Of a stretch of 7,663 nucleotides of DNA, positions 1-5,189 are shown in pieces. The notes below the pieces were generated by a model. The model was not told the DNA's origin and did not search any database. It worked only from the letters and a program-made list of their open reading frames with translations. Within the stretch, counting starts at the first letter, position 1; the number at the start of each line of letters is the position of its first letter. Both the position numbers and the translations under genes were made by a program. The DNA comes from Verrucomicrobiota bacterium (lineage in GTDB: Bacteria; Verrucomicrobiota; Verrucomicrobiia; Limisphaerales; AV2): the NCBI GenBank assembly GCA_003219675.1, contig QHPW01000309.1:1-7663 (forward strand), in the 5' to 3' direction.

Positions 1-431
1 TTCTCCCCGTAAATGTCCTTTTTATTGTTCGCTGCTGCAGTGGCGATGAGCGCGTGCCAGTGGTCCGGCACGGCAAGCATCACGGCGTCAATGTCCGTAC
101 GGGCCATCATCTCGCGGTAATCGTGATAGGTTTTGCAGTCCTGGTTTTTGTATTTCTTGTTAATCTCGTTCACGGACGCTTCCAGATGATACTTGTCAAT
201 GTTGCAGGTGGCGACCACCTGGCAGTCAGACTCGCGCATGAAGTTCCCGGTGTTGCTGGGGCCTTGCATGCCCCAACCCACGACGCCCATGGTGATGCGT
301 TCCGAGGGAGCGGGGCGTCCGTCCGCTCCAAGTGCGCTGGCCGGGATGATTGTGGGCGCGGCGACGGCGGCAGCGGTGGTGGCTATAAAACGGCGACGAG
401 AAATTTTGAGAGCTGACAAGGAAGTTTTCAT
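1..431 (-). CDS. Gfo/Idh/MocA family oxidoreductase, Tat-exported, N-terminal 143 residues (partial)
   Basis: The gene reads leftward from an ATG at 431-429 and runs off the left edge, so only the N-terminal part (143 codons) is visible. A twin-arginine signal is clear: SRRRF at residues 11-15, an Ala-rich hydrophobic stretch, and a likely cleavage site near ASALGA (31-36). A Rossmann dinucleotide-binding motif GWGMQG (GxGxxG) follows at 52-57. The VPDHWHA motif at 121-127 and the KDIYGE at the truncated end match the conserved TPDHWHA and KDIYGEKP segments of this family. Members bind NAD(P) and oxidise or reduce sugars and related polyols; many in Verrucomicrobia and Planctomycetes carry Tat signals and are exported folded with cofactor. 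The exact substrate cannot be told from this fragment. The next minus-strand ORF upstream is about 475 bp away across a repeat array, so co-transcription is uncertain. No strong ribosome-binding site is visible before the ATG. Confidence 0.9.
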   Translation of the reverse strand, partial: MKTSLSALKISRRRFIATTAAAVAAPTIIPASALGADGRPAPSERITMGVVGWGMQGPSNTGNFMRESDCQVVATCNIDKYHLEASVNEINKKYKNQDCKTYHDYREMMARTDIDAVMLAVPDHWHALIATAAANNKKDIYGE

Positions 432-481
432 GGGGACAATTGTGCTCAACTCCCGTCCCTGTGCGAGCAGAAAATACGCCG

Positions 482-552
482 GTCGGAATCCCCTCAACCG
501 CCCTCCGGGCACCTTCTCCCCCACTGGGGAACAAGGACGCGATCAGGGGGCA
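482..552 (-). repeat. Hairpin module F' (inverted copy of module F at 5105-5177)
   Basis: The segment containing CTCAACCGCCCTCCGGGCAC, followed by CTTCTCCCCCA, is the reverse complement of the module at about 5130-5173, with a few differences. It lies directly left of the boundary word GGTTCATGG (553-561). Its own left boundary is degenerate. Comparison with F shows it is the more decayed copy: the CCCCTCA/TGAGGGG-type outer arms are still partly visible. Confidence 0.75.
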
Positions 553-607
553 GGTTCATGGGAATGGAACACCTCCAAAATCCGGACGTGAATCGAGGCC
601 ATGAGCC
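553..607 (+). repeat. Linker module B' bounded by GGTTCATGG and CCATGAGCC
   Basis: GGTTCATGG (553-561) and CCATGAGCC (599-607, one base off the canonical word) enclose a 37-bp linker. The linker contains GAACACCTCCAAAAT and CGGACGTGA, which recur in the same order at 3074-3097, between the same boundary words and with the same 37-bp length. Confidence 0.8.
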
Positions 608-686
608 GTAGCCGCCGACGTGAGGAGGCGGACCCTCGGTTTGCGGCGGTGTGTCCGCCTCGTTACCTCGGCGGCTACAGGCGAAC
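608..686. repeat. Hairpin module G, 26-bp arms
   Basis: The arms at 608-633 and 653-678 are inverted copies matching at 23 of 26 positions (starting GTAGCCGCCGA and ending TCGGCGGCTAC), with a 19-nt loop. The module fills the space between CCATGAGCC (599-607) and GGTTCATGG (687-695). Only one copy is present in the window. It does not encode a recognisable protein. Confidence 0.8.
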
Positions 687-740
687 GGTTCATGGGAAGC
701 TTCCCCGACTCTCACACAATCGCGCATCCGAACCATGAAC
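687..740 (-). repeat. Linker module D'' (minus-orientation copy of the D linker)
   Basis: GGTTCATGG (687-695) and CCATGAAC (733-740) enclose a 37-bp linker. Read on the minus strand it begins GTTCATGG, has ATGCGCG a few bases later, and ends with GGAAGCTTCCCATGAACC, matching the D linkers at 4927-4978 and 5050-5101 at both ends but differing in the middle. Confidence 0.7.
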
Positions 741-753
741 GGTCACGACGAAC

Positions 754-775
754 TTTTGTTGCATATGCAACAAAA
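754..775. promoter_or_regulatory. Perfect 22-bp palindrome with core TTGTTGCATATGCAACAA, operator-like
   Basis: The 22 bases are a perfect palindrome centred on CATATG. The size, symmetry and A/T-rich flanks resemble operators of dimeric winged-helix repressors such as the MarR family, but I cannot name a regulator. No gene start lies close by: the nearest coding ends are the Gfo/Idh/MocA start at 431 and the 98-aa ORF stop at 908. It sits in a slot of the repeat array between CCATGAAC (733-740) and a degenerate GGTTCATAA (796-804). It may therefore be another hairpin module rather than a working operator. Confidence 0.5.
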
Positions 776-907
776 AGTTGTACTGGAGGCGGCGCGGTTC
801 ATAACGCCTGTATTCCCACTCAGCGCGCTCTGCGCGTCCTCCACAGCAATCAGAGGTCATTCGTCGTGACAGGTCTTCGTTTGTTGGCGGCTCGGCTTGT
901 GCCAATC

Positions 908-1204
908 TCATTTCGGCCGGTCCTTGTACGGGCCGGCCGATTTCCATTCGTTTGCGACGCGCTGCAACTTCATCTTGGGCGTCCCCTCATTCGGGTCGAG
1001 GCCCTCGACATAAAGCGTGAGAACAACTTCGTCGTCGGAAAGGGCCTCTTTTTTCAGAATGCGAAATCCCTTCACCTGCTCAAAATCGGCAAGGATGCTG
1101 GCTGCGATCTCGGTTTCGGATTTGTTCGCCCAGCGCTCGCGCGCGCGTGCCAGTTCATCGGGTTTGGCAGATCTAATTGGCGAGAGGGGCTTCGTTTGAA
1201 TCAA
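908..1204 (-). CDS. Short doubtful ORF (98 aa), possibly a remnant of a larger protein's C-terminal domain
   Basis: The reading frame is open from an upstream TGA to the stop at 908-910. The only plausible start seen is TTG at 1204-1202, which lies inside the response regulator gene (32-bp overlap), with no convincing ribosome-binding site. The product has a charged helical first half (DELARARERW, residues about 20-29) and a beta-rich second half (VVLTLYVEG, then MKLQRVANEWKSAG at about 78-91). The closing pattern, a basic strand followed by xEWKxxG, is reminiscent of small NTF2-like or lumazine-binding-like domains and of C-terminal domains seen in verrucomicrobial proteins. This is a weak resemblance. 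The weak start and apparent lack of a front half make a decayed gene fragment as likely as a real small gene. An 11-bp hairpin (913-940) overlaps the last codons. Confidence 0.45.
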   Translation of the reverse strand: MIQTKPLSPIRSAKPDELARARERWANKSETEIAASILADFEQVKGFRILKKEALSDDEVVLTLYVEGLDPNEGTPKMKLQRVANEWKSAGPYKDRPK

Positions 1205-1673
1205 GGTCCCCGGGCAACCGGTCCAGCAGCAGCCAACTGCCCCTGATCCGTTTCACCATTTCCACCAATTCCTCGAAGGTTCCCGGCTTCACCAGATAAG
1301 AGTTGGCCCCCATCTGGTGGGCCCTGGTCACGTCCGGGACATGATCAGAATTCGTGAGAACGACGACAGTCAGCTCAGCAAAATGCGGCCGGTCGCGAAT
1401 CCATTCGAGCACTTCGAACCCGGAGAGTTTCGGCAATCTGAGGTCGAGCAATATCAGGAAAGGAATCGGATGACCGTCGCGATCAGCATGTGTGCCTGCT
1501 CCGGAGAGATATTTGATGGCTTCCTCTCCGTCCTTAACCACGTTCAGTGGATTGGCTACGCGGGCGTTTCGGAAAGCGCGCTTCAACAACAGAATGTCTT
1601 CTTCATTATCTTCGACCAAAAGAATGGTAGAGTCCCGCAAATCGTCCACCTGGGCATGGTCTTCCGGACGCAT
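1173..1673 (-). CDS. Single-domain response regulator, Rcp1/CheY-like
   Basis: A 166-residue receiver protein without an output domain. The acidic pair E21-D22 (LLVEDNE), phospho-acceptor D77 (LILLDLRLP), switch T107 (VVLTNSD) and K129-P130 (SYLVKPG) are all in place, so it should be phosphorylated by a partner histidine kinase, which is not in the window. The long insert after the second helix (YLSGAGTHADRDGHPIP) and the ending RGSWLLLDRLP are typical of Rcp1-type regulators that often pair with phytochrome-like or hybrid kinases. The start is well supported because an in-frame TGA lies two codons upstream of the ATG at 1673-1671. It is divergent from the sugar-uptake operon, with 126 bp between the starts. 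With no DNA-binding domain it cannot regulate that operon by direct binding. The gene is complete and shows no damage. Confidence 0.93.
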   Translation of the reverse strand: MRPEDHAQVDDLRDSTILLVEDNEEDILLLKRAFRNARVANPLNVVKDGEEAIKYLSGAGTHADRDGHPIPFLILLDLRLPKLSGFEVLEWIRDRPHFAELTVVVLTNSDHVPDVTRAHQMGANSYLVKPGTFEELVEMVKRIRGSWLLLDRLPGDLDSNEAPLAN

Positions 1674-1799
1674 AGTGATTCAGACACCGGAACATTTTCG
1701 GTGTTCAAACACCATCGAACAATTGATTTTTTCTTTTGACTCATTAAACTGTCGTCATCGCGGCAGCGATGGTGCGGCTTAAGCGAACCGGAGAGCGTT
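1674..1799. promoter_or_regulatory. Divergent intergenic region with overlapping short inverted repeats
   Basis: This gap must hold the promoters for both the leftward response regulator and the rightward sugar operon. ACACCG (1684-1689) pairs with CGGTGT (1699-1704), and GGTGT (1700-1704) pairs again with ACACC (1709-1713) across a TCAA loop, so one arm has two alternative partners. This may be an operator but no regulator can be assigned. A TTGACT at 1736-1741 resembles a -35 box for the plus strand, but no good -10 box is found at the right distance, so I do not call a promoter precisely. Unlike the other gaps, it holds no GTTCATGG array. Confidence 0.4.
1790..1795 (+). promoter_or_regulatory. 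Ribosome-binding site of the ytfQ-like gene
   Basis: GGAGAG lies 4 nt before the ATG at 1800 and supports that start. It is the only clear Shine-Dalgarno sequence among the gene starts in this window. Confidence 0.7.
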
Positions 1800-2798
1800 A
1801 TGCGAAGAAAAATCCTGAAGGGCACCACGGTGTTGGCAGGCGCGATGTGCCTGCTCGCCAGCTTTTGTGAATCCGCTGAGCCAGCCGGTCCGTCCGACAG
1901 CAAGGCAGGTGGCCGGAAGACCCTTACGGTCGGCTTCTCCCAGATCGGCGCCGAAAGCGGCTGGCGAACTGCGGAGACCCGGTCGATCCGCTCCGAAGCG
2001 GCGCGGCGGGGCATCAACCTCAAGTTTTCGGACGCGCAACAGAAGCAGGAAAACCAGATCAGGGCGATCGGCACATTCATCGCGCAGAAGGTGGATGCCA
2101 TCATTGACGCGCCCGTGGTCGAGGCCGGCTGGGAGCCGATTTTGAAACAGGCGAAGGCGGCGAGAATCCCGGTTATTCTCGTGGATCGTGGGGTGAACGT
2201 TTCGGACGATTCGCTCTACACGACGCTGATCGCTTCGGATTTTGTTGCGGAAGGAAAAATGGCCGGAGACTGGTTGGCAAAGAAACTCAAAGGCAAAGGC
2301 AACGTGGTGGAACTCCAGGGCACGCCTGGCGCTGCGCCGGCCATGGATCGAAAGAGAGGGTTCGAGGCAGCCCTCAAAAATCATCCGGACATCAAGATCA
2401 TCAAATCACAGACCGGTGATTTCACCCGCGCCAAAGGCAAGGAAGTCATGGAAGCGTTCCTGAAAGCGGCGCAGGGCAGCGGCGCGAAAATCGATGCGGT
2501 GTATGCGCACAATGATGACATGGCTTTGGGCGCGATTCAGGCTATCGAAGCGACGGGATTGAAGCCGGGCACCGACCTCCTCGTGGTTTCAATTGATGGA
2601 ATCAAACCTGCATTCGAAGCCATGATCGCCGGCAAATTGAATTGCACAGTCGAATGCAATCCGCTGCTGGGGCCTGCGGCTTTCGATGCGGTGGAGGCCA
2701 CGCTCGCCGGCAAGCCGATTCCGAAGAGGACTCTCGTGGAGGACCGGATTTTCGACCAGTCGGTGTCGAAGGAGGCGATCGGGTCGAGGCAGTATTAA
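1800..2798 (+). CDS. ytfQ: YtfQ-like periplasmic sugar-binding protein of a galactofuranose-type ABC transporter
   Basis: A 332-residue substrate-binding protein of the ribose-binding-protein superfamily (periplasmic binding protein type I fold). Residues 1-26 form a signal peptide (basic start, hydrophobic core, likely cleavage after CESA); no proper lipobox is seen. The mature part closely follows E. coli YtfQ as I recall it: LTVGFSQIGAESGWRTAET (42-60), DAQQKQENQIRAI (78-90), APVVEAGWEPILKQAK (104-119), VVELQGTPGA (169-178), SQTGDFTRAKGKEVMEAF (203-220) and VYAHNDDMALGAIQAI (234-249). E. coli YtfQ binds galactofuranose, so a furanose ligand is the best guess; arabinofuranose-like sugars remain possible. 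The start has a good ribosome-binding site. It is the first gene of the operon, followed by GH43, ytfR and ytfT homologues. Its C-terminal third diverges more from E. coli than the rest. A separate 397-bp repeat-rich gap follows the stop. Confidence 0.93.
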   Translation: MRRKILKGTTVLAGAMCLLASFCESAEPAGPSDSKAGGRKTLTVGFSQIGAESGWRTAETRSIRSEAARRGINLKFSDAQQKQENQIRAIGTFIAQKVDAIIDAPVVEAGWEPILKQAKAARIPVILVDRGVNVSDDSLYTTLIASDFVAEGKMAGDWLAKKLKGKGNVVELQGTPGAAPAMDRKRGFEAALKNHPDIKIIKSQTGDFTRAKGKEVMEAFLKAAQGSGAKIDAVYAHNDDMALGAIQAIEATGLKPGTDLLVVSIDGIKPAFEAMIAGKLNCTVECNPLLGPAAFDAVEATLAGKPIPKRTLVEDRIFDQSVSKEAIGSRQY

Positions 2799-2940
2799 TC
2801 CTATGAAGCGCGAAGTGTGCGGGGTGCGAATGGCCTTCTCCGCAAGTCCCTCTGCGGAGCTGCCGGTTTGCGCGGACATGGCAGTCCAGCGCAATTCATT
2901 CGAACAACCGCCAGCGGCGCCGTGCCGAGATGCCGCAACG
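2799..2940. other. Non-coding gap after ytfQ, little recognisable content
   Basis: No gene is supported here. One simple hairpin is visible: CTCCGCA (2838-2844) and TGCGGAG (2853-2859) with an 8-nt loop. It has no T-tract, so it is not a convincing terminator, consistent with transcription continuing into the downstream operon genes. The repeat array begins at about 2941. Confidence 0.4.
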
Positions 2941-2983
2941 GGGAGCCTCCACGGTCTTGCCACCGCGCATCGGGACCATGAAC
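2941..2983 (-). repeat. Linker module D (minus-orientation copy, outer boundary lost)
   Basis: On the minus strand this reads GTTCATGGTCCCGATGCGCG, then GTGGCAAGACCGTGGAGGCT, nearly identical to the plus-strand D linker at 4928-4968. The far boundary word CCATGAACC has been replaced by CCCCGTT, so the array ends or is broken here. Confidence 0.8.
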
Positions 2984-3067
2984 GGTGGGGCGAGACTCCG
3001 TCGAGCCCGGATCTCCGAAAGACAGAAATCAGGGCTCGACGGAGTCTCGCCCCACCGCGGTTCATGG
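2976..3067. repeat. Hairpin module A, perfect 26-bp inverted repeat
   Basis: Bases 2983-3008 are the exact reverse complement of 3032-3057 (left arm begins CGGTGGGGCGAGACTCCG), with a 23-nt loop. Just outside, CCATGAAC (2976-2983) and GTTCATGG (3060-3067) continue the symmetry, giving about 34 paired bases in total. A decayed copy lies at 4848-4935. As RNA this would be a very stable stem between ytfQ and the GH43 gene. Confidence 0.92.
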
Positions 3068-3113
3068 GTAGCGAACACCTCCAAAATTCGGACGTGAGTT
3101 GGGGCCATGAACC
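3059..3113 (+). repeat. Linker module B bounded by GGTTCATGG and CCATGAACC
   Basis: A 37-bp linker (3068-3104) between canonical boundary words. It shares GAACACCTCCAAAATTCGG and then ACGTGA with the linker at 553-607 (one base different in the CCAAAATTCGG stretch). The two copies are in the same orientation, about 2.5 kb apart. Confidence 0.85.
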
Positions 3114-3190
3114 GGAGCGCCGGCTGGAGAGTGGGACAGGCTTCCAGCCTGTCAGTCCCGAACAGGCAGGATGCCTGTGCCACTTTCTGA
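3114..3190. repeat. Hairpin module C, branched (two inner hairpins, short outer stem)
   Basis: ACAGGCT (3136-3142) pairs with AGCCTGT (3146-3152), and ACAGGC (3162-3167) pairs with GCCTGT (3173-3178). GTGG (3131-3134) can pair with CCAC (3180-3183) to close a three-way junction. The module occupies the 77 bp between CCATGAACC (3105-3113) and GGTTCATGG (3191-3199). The bases paired in the two inner hairpins are nearly the same, so alternative pairings are also possible. Confidence 0.75.
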
Positions 3191-3195
3191 GGTTC

Positions 3196-4779
3196 ATGGG
3201 AAGTTGCGTGGTGAACGGACGCCGCGGAGCATTTTCGGCGGTTGTTATCGGATCCTTCAGCATCCTCGCCGGCATCTGCGTGGCCGCGCCGGTCGCGCGC
3301 GCAGCGGATTCGACCGCCAATTACAGCAATCCAGTCCTTGCCGGTGATTATCCGGACCCCTCCATTATCCGCGTTGGAAAGGATTATTGGGCGGCGGCAA
3401 CCTCTTCGGAATGGAGTCCACAGTTTCCCATCCTGCACTCGCGTGACCTTGTAAACTGGAAAATCATCGGTGCGGTCTTTCCGAAGCGGCCGGCGTGGGC
3501 GTCGGCTAATTTCTGGGCGCCGGAAATCTCGGAATACCACGGCCGTTACTTTGTTTATTACGTCGGCCGCAAGAAGGACGGTCCGCTCAGCGTCGCCGTG
3601 GCGACAGCGGACAAGCCGGATGGACCGGTTGTGGACGAAAAAGGGGGGCGATACCTGATCTGGGAAGAGGATGGCAACAGCCGCAAGCTCCCGACCGTTA
3701 TCTGGGCGCAGCCGCTTTCCGAAGACGGAACGCGAGTGGTCGGCGAAATGAAAGAACTGATTCGAAACGACGCTCCGTGGGAGGGCGCGGTCGTCGAGGG
3801 CCCGTTTGTCTTGCGCCGCGGCGATTGGTATTATTTGTTCTACTCCGGCTCGGGCTGCTGCGGTCGAGGCTGCGATTACGCCCTGGGCGTCGCCCGCTCC
3901 CATGCGCTGCCCGGGCCGTGGGAAAAAAATCCTCTCAACCCGATTCTCACCGGCAACGAACGTTGGAAATGCCCCGGCCACGGCAGCATCGTGACCGACG
4001 AGCGTGGCCGTTATTTTTTGCTCTATCACGGTTACGATGCCAGGACGTTCGTGTACACCGGACGCGAAATGTTGCTCGACGAAGTCAGGTTTGGCGACGA
4101 CGGCTGGCCGACGATCAACGACGGCAAAGGCCCCAGTTCGAGCGCGCCCTCACCGTTTGGAATGACTCAGCGTAAAGCGGAGTATTCGTTCTTCGACGAT
4201 TTCACCGGCGAGCATCTTGGTCCGGGCTGGCAATGGCCTCAGGGGAACGAGCCGTCGGTTCGCCTCGACGCCGCGAACGGGGGCCAGTTGGTGCTTGCCC
4301 CGGCGAGCGAGCATGCCGGCGATCCCATCGGCGCGGTAGTGGCCCGTTCGACCACGTCGGGTGACTACGAAGCCACGACGGTGATTGACACGCGCGGATT
4401 GAAGCTGGGCGCGTTCGCGGGTCTGTCCGCTTTCGGCGACCCCGCAAACGCTCTCGGGGTGGCCATCGGCGAAGGCAGGGCGGTCGTATGGCAGCGCGCG
4501 AAAAACCAGCACAAGACCGTCGCCGAAATGAACGACCTCATCTGGCCGAGCGTATATCTGCGCCTGACGGCCAGAGGCGGCAACCGTTTTCTGTTCGCCG
4601 TCAGTTCGGACGGACGCAATTGGAAAACGGTCGGGGAACCGGCCGAGGGCGGTTATTTGCCGCCGTGGGACCGCAGCTTACGGGTGGCGCTGACGGTTGG
4701 CGGGGTGGTCGGTGCGGCAGGAAGATTCAACTCGTTTCGCATGGAGCCTTCAAGGTCGGCGGGAGAAACACCGCAATGA
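3196..4779 (+). CDS. Secreted GH43 glycoside hydrolase with C-terminal beta-sandwich domain; middle catalytic Asp region apparently missing
   Basis: A 527-residue enzyme. Residues 1-36 are a signal peptide with cleavage near VARA|AD. A five-bladed GH43 domain follows (about 44-325): NPVLAGDYPDPSI with catalytic base D54, FWAPEI (106-111), and general acid E201 in VVEGPFV. Residues about 331-516 form a concanavalin-like GH43 C-terminal domain (FFDDFTG, LGPGWQWP, FAVSSDGRNWKTVG). GH43 enzymes are inverting alpha-L-arabinofuranosidases, beta-xylosidases and, in some cases, galactofuranosidases. Between the ytfQ and ytfR homologues, a furanoside substrate is the natural guess. The protein reads KPDGPVVDEKGGRYLIW at 140-156, where relatives carry a longer stretch including the SID motif with the pKa-modulating Asp; about 20-25 residues seem absent in frame. 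The ATG at 3196 lies inside a GGTTCATGG word; GTG at 3208 or 3211 are alternatives. The frame is open for 170 codons upstream, but those translate the repeats. No Shine-Dalgarno sequence is seen. Confidence 0.9.
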   Translation: MGSCVVNGRRGAFSAVVIGSFSILAGICVAAPVARAADSTANYSNPVLAGDYPDPSIIRVGKDYWAAATSSEWSPQFPILHSRDLVNWKIIGAVFPKRPAWASANFWAPEISEYHGRYFVYYVGRKKDGPLSVAVATADKPDGPVVDEKGGRYLIWEEDGNSRKLPTVIWAQPLSEDGTRVVGEMKELIRNDAPWEGAVVEGPFVLRRGDWYYLFYSGSGCCGRGCDYALGVARSHALPGPWEKNPLNPILTGNERWKCPGHGSIVTDERGRYFLLYHGYDARTFVYTGREMLLDEVRFGDDGWPTINDGKGPSSSAPSPFGMTQRKAEYSFFDDFTGEHLGPGWQWPQGNEPSVRLDAANGGQLVLAPASEHAGDPIGAVVARSTTSGDYEATTVIDTRGLKLGAFAGLSAFGDPANALGVAIGEGRAVVWQRAKNQHKTVAEMNDLIWPSVYLRLTARGGNRFLFAVSSDGRNWKTVGEPAEGGYLPPWDRSLRVALTVGGVVGAAGRFNSFRMEPSRSAGETPQ

Positions 4780-4847
4780 GCCTCCGCGAAATCTTCAATC
4801 GAGCTGCAGCAAGTCAGGTGAACGGCCGGCCTCACACCTTGCCGCTC
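4780..4847. other. Non-coding spacer before the second intra-operon repeat array
   Basis: The stop of the GH43 gene (TGA at 4777-4779) is followed by 68 bp in which I recognise nothing: no hairpin with a T-tract, no start signal. The repeat array begins at the CCATGAACC at 4848. Confidence 0.4.
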
Positions 4848-4935
4848 CATGAACCTGGTGGGGCGAGACTCCCGTCGAGCCCTGACTTCTGTCCATTGAT
4901 CAAGGCTCGACGGAATCTCGCCCCACCGTTCATGG
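4848..4935. repeat. Hairpin module A', imperfect copy of module A
   Basis: CCATGAAC (4848-4855) and GTTCATGG (4928-4935) enclose arms GGTGGGGCGAGACTCCCGTC (from 4857) and GGCTCGACGGAATCTCGCCC (from 4904). Compared with module A at 2976-3067 the left arm has one extra C and the right arm has an A for a G, so pairing is interrupted. The loop also shares CTGACTTCTGTC-type sequence with the complement of the loop in A. Confidence 0.88.
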
Positions 4936-4978
4936 TCCAAATGCGCGGTGGCAAAACCGTGGAGGCTTTCCATGAACC
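4927..4978 (+). repeat. Linker module D, plus orientation
   Basis: CGTTCATGG (4927-4935) and CCATGAACC (4970-4978) enclose a 34-bp linker beginning TCCAAATGCGCGGTGGC and ending GTGGAGGCTTT. Close copies occur at 5050-5101 (plus) and 2941-2983 (minus), with a more distant one at 687-740 (minus). Confidence 0.88.
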
Positions 4979-4979
4979 G

Positions 4980-5040
4980 CCCCTCTCCCGGCCTTCGGCC
5001 ACCCTCTCCCCGCCTTGCGGGGAGAGGGCAGGGAGAGGGG
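4980..5040. repeat. Hairpin module E, branched with perfect 12-bp inner stem
   Basis: An outer stem CCCCTCTCCC (4980-4989) with GGGAGAGGGG (5031-5040) encloses two inner hairpins: GGCC-TTC-GGCC (4990-5000) and CCCTCTCCCCGC (5002-5013) with GCGGGGAGAGGG (5017-5028) across a CTT loop. The inner and outer arms have similar sequence, so they can also pair with each other. Sequences of this kind are common as dispersed hairpin repeats in GC-rich bacterial genomes. Confidence 0.9.
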
Positions 5041-5049
5041 TGCCAATCT

Positions 5050-5101
5050 GGTTCATGGTCCCAATGCGTGCGCAAAAGCGAAAGGAGGCTTTCCATGAAC
5101 C
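5050..5101 (+). repeat. Linker module D', plus orientation
   Basis: GGTTCATGG (5050-5058) and CCATGAACC (5093-5101) enclose a 34-bp linker that begins TCCCAATGCG and ends GGAGGCTTT, like the D linker at 4927-4978, but with a different centre (TGCGCAAAAGCGAAA). Confidence 0.88.
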
Positions 5102-5177
5102 GCTCCCCCTCATCCTGTCCTTCTCCTCCATTTGGGGGAGAAGGTGCCCGGAGGGCGGTTGAGGGGGATTCCGGCCG
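5102..5177 (+). repeat. Hairpin module F, branched
   Basis: CCCCCTCA (5105-5112) pairs with TGAGGGGG (5160-5167). Inside, CCTTCTCC (5119-5126) pairs with GGAGAAGG (5137-5144), and GCCC (5146-5149) pairs with GGGC (5153-5156). It lies between CCATGAACC (5093-5101) and GGTTCATGG (5178-5186). An inverted relative is at 482-552. The array ends 3 bp before the ytfR start codon. Confidence 0.88.
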
Positions 5178-5189
5178 GTTCATGGCCAC

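Noticed and set aside
913..940. Strong 11-bp hairpin considered as a terminator for the minus-strand genes
   Set aside because: It lies within the last codons of the 98-aa ORF and is not followed by a T-tract in the minus direction, so a rho-independent terminator is not supported.
620..1246. 208-aa plus-strand ORF
   Set aside because: It reads through repeat hairpins and then antisense to the 98-aa ORF and the response regulator end; no domain seen.
1583..2384. Two long minus-strand ORFs over the response regulator start and ytfQ
   Set aside because: They overlap well-supported genes in other frames and carry no recognisable motif.
2686..3195. 170-codon upstream extension of the GH43 reading frame
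   Set aside because: It overlaps the end of ytfQ and then translates hairpin repeats; the signal peptide begins at 3196.
2896..4029. 377-aa minus-strand ORF opposite the GH43 gene
   Set aside because: It is antisense to a clear GH43 enzyme and shows no recognisable domain; it is a GC-rich shadow frame.
5002..5028. Perfect 12-bp hairpin in module E considered as a terminator
   Set aside because: No T-tract follows, and it lies inside an operon whose downstream genes complete the same transporter.
4848..5186. CRISPR-like regularity (short repeated words with about 35-bp intervals)
   Set aside because: The repeated words are only 8-9 bp, alternate in orientation, the linkers are related to each other rather than unique, and there are no cas genes.
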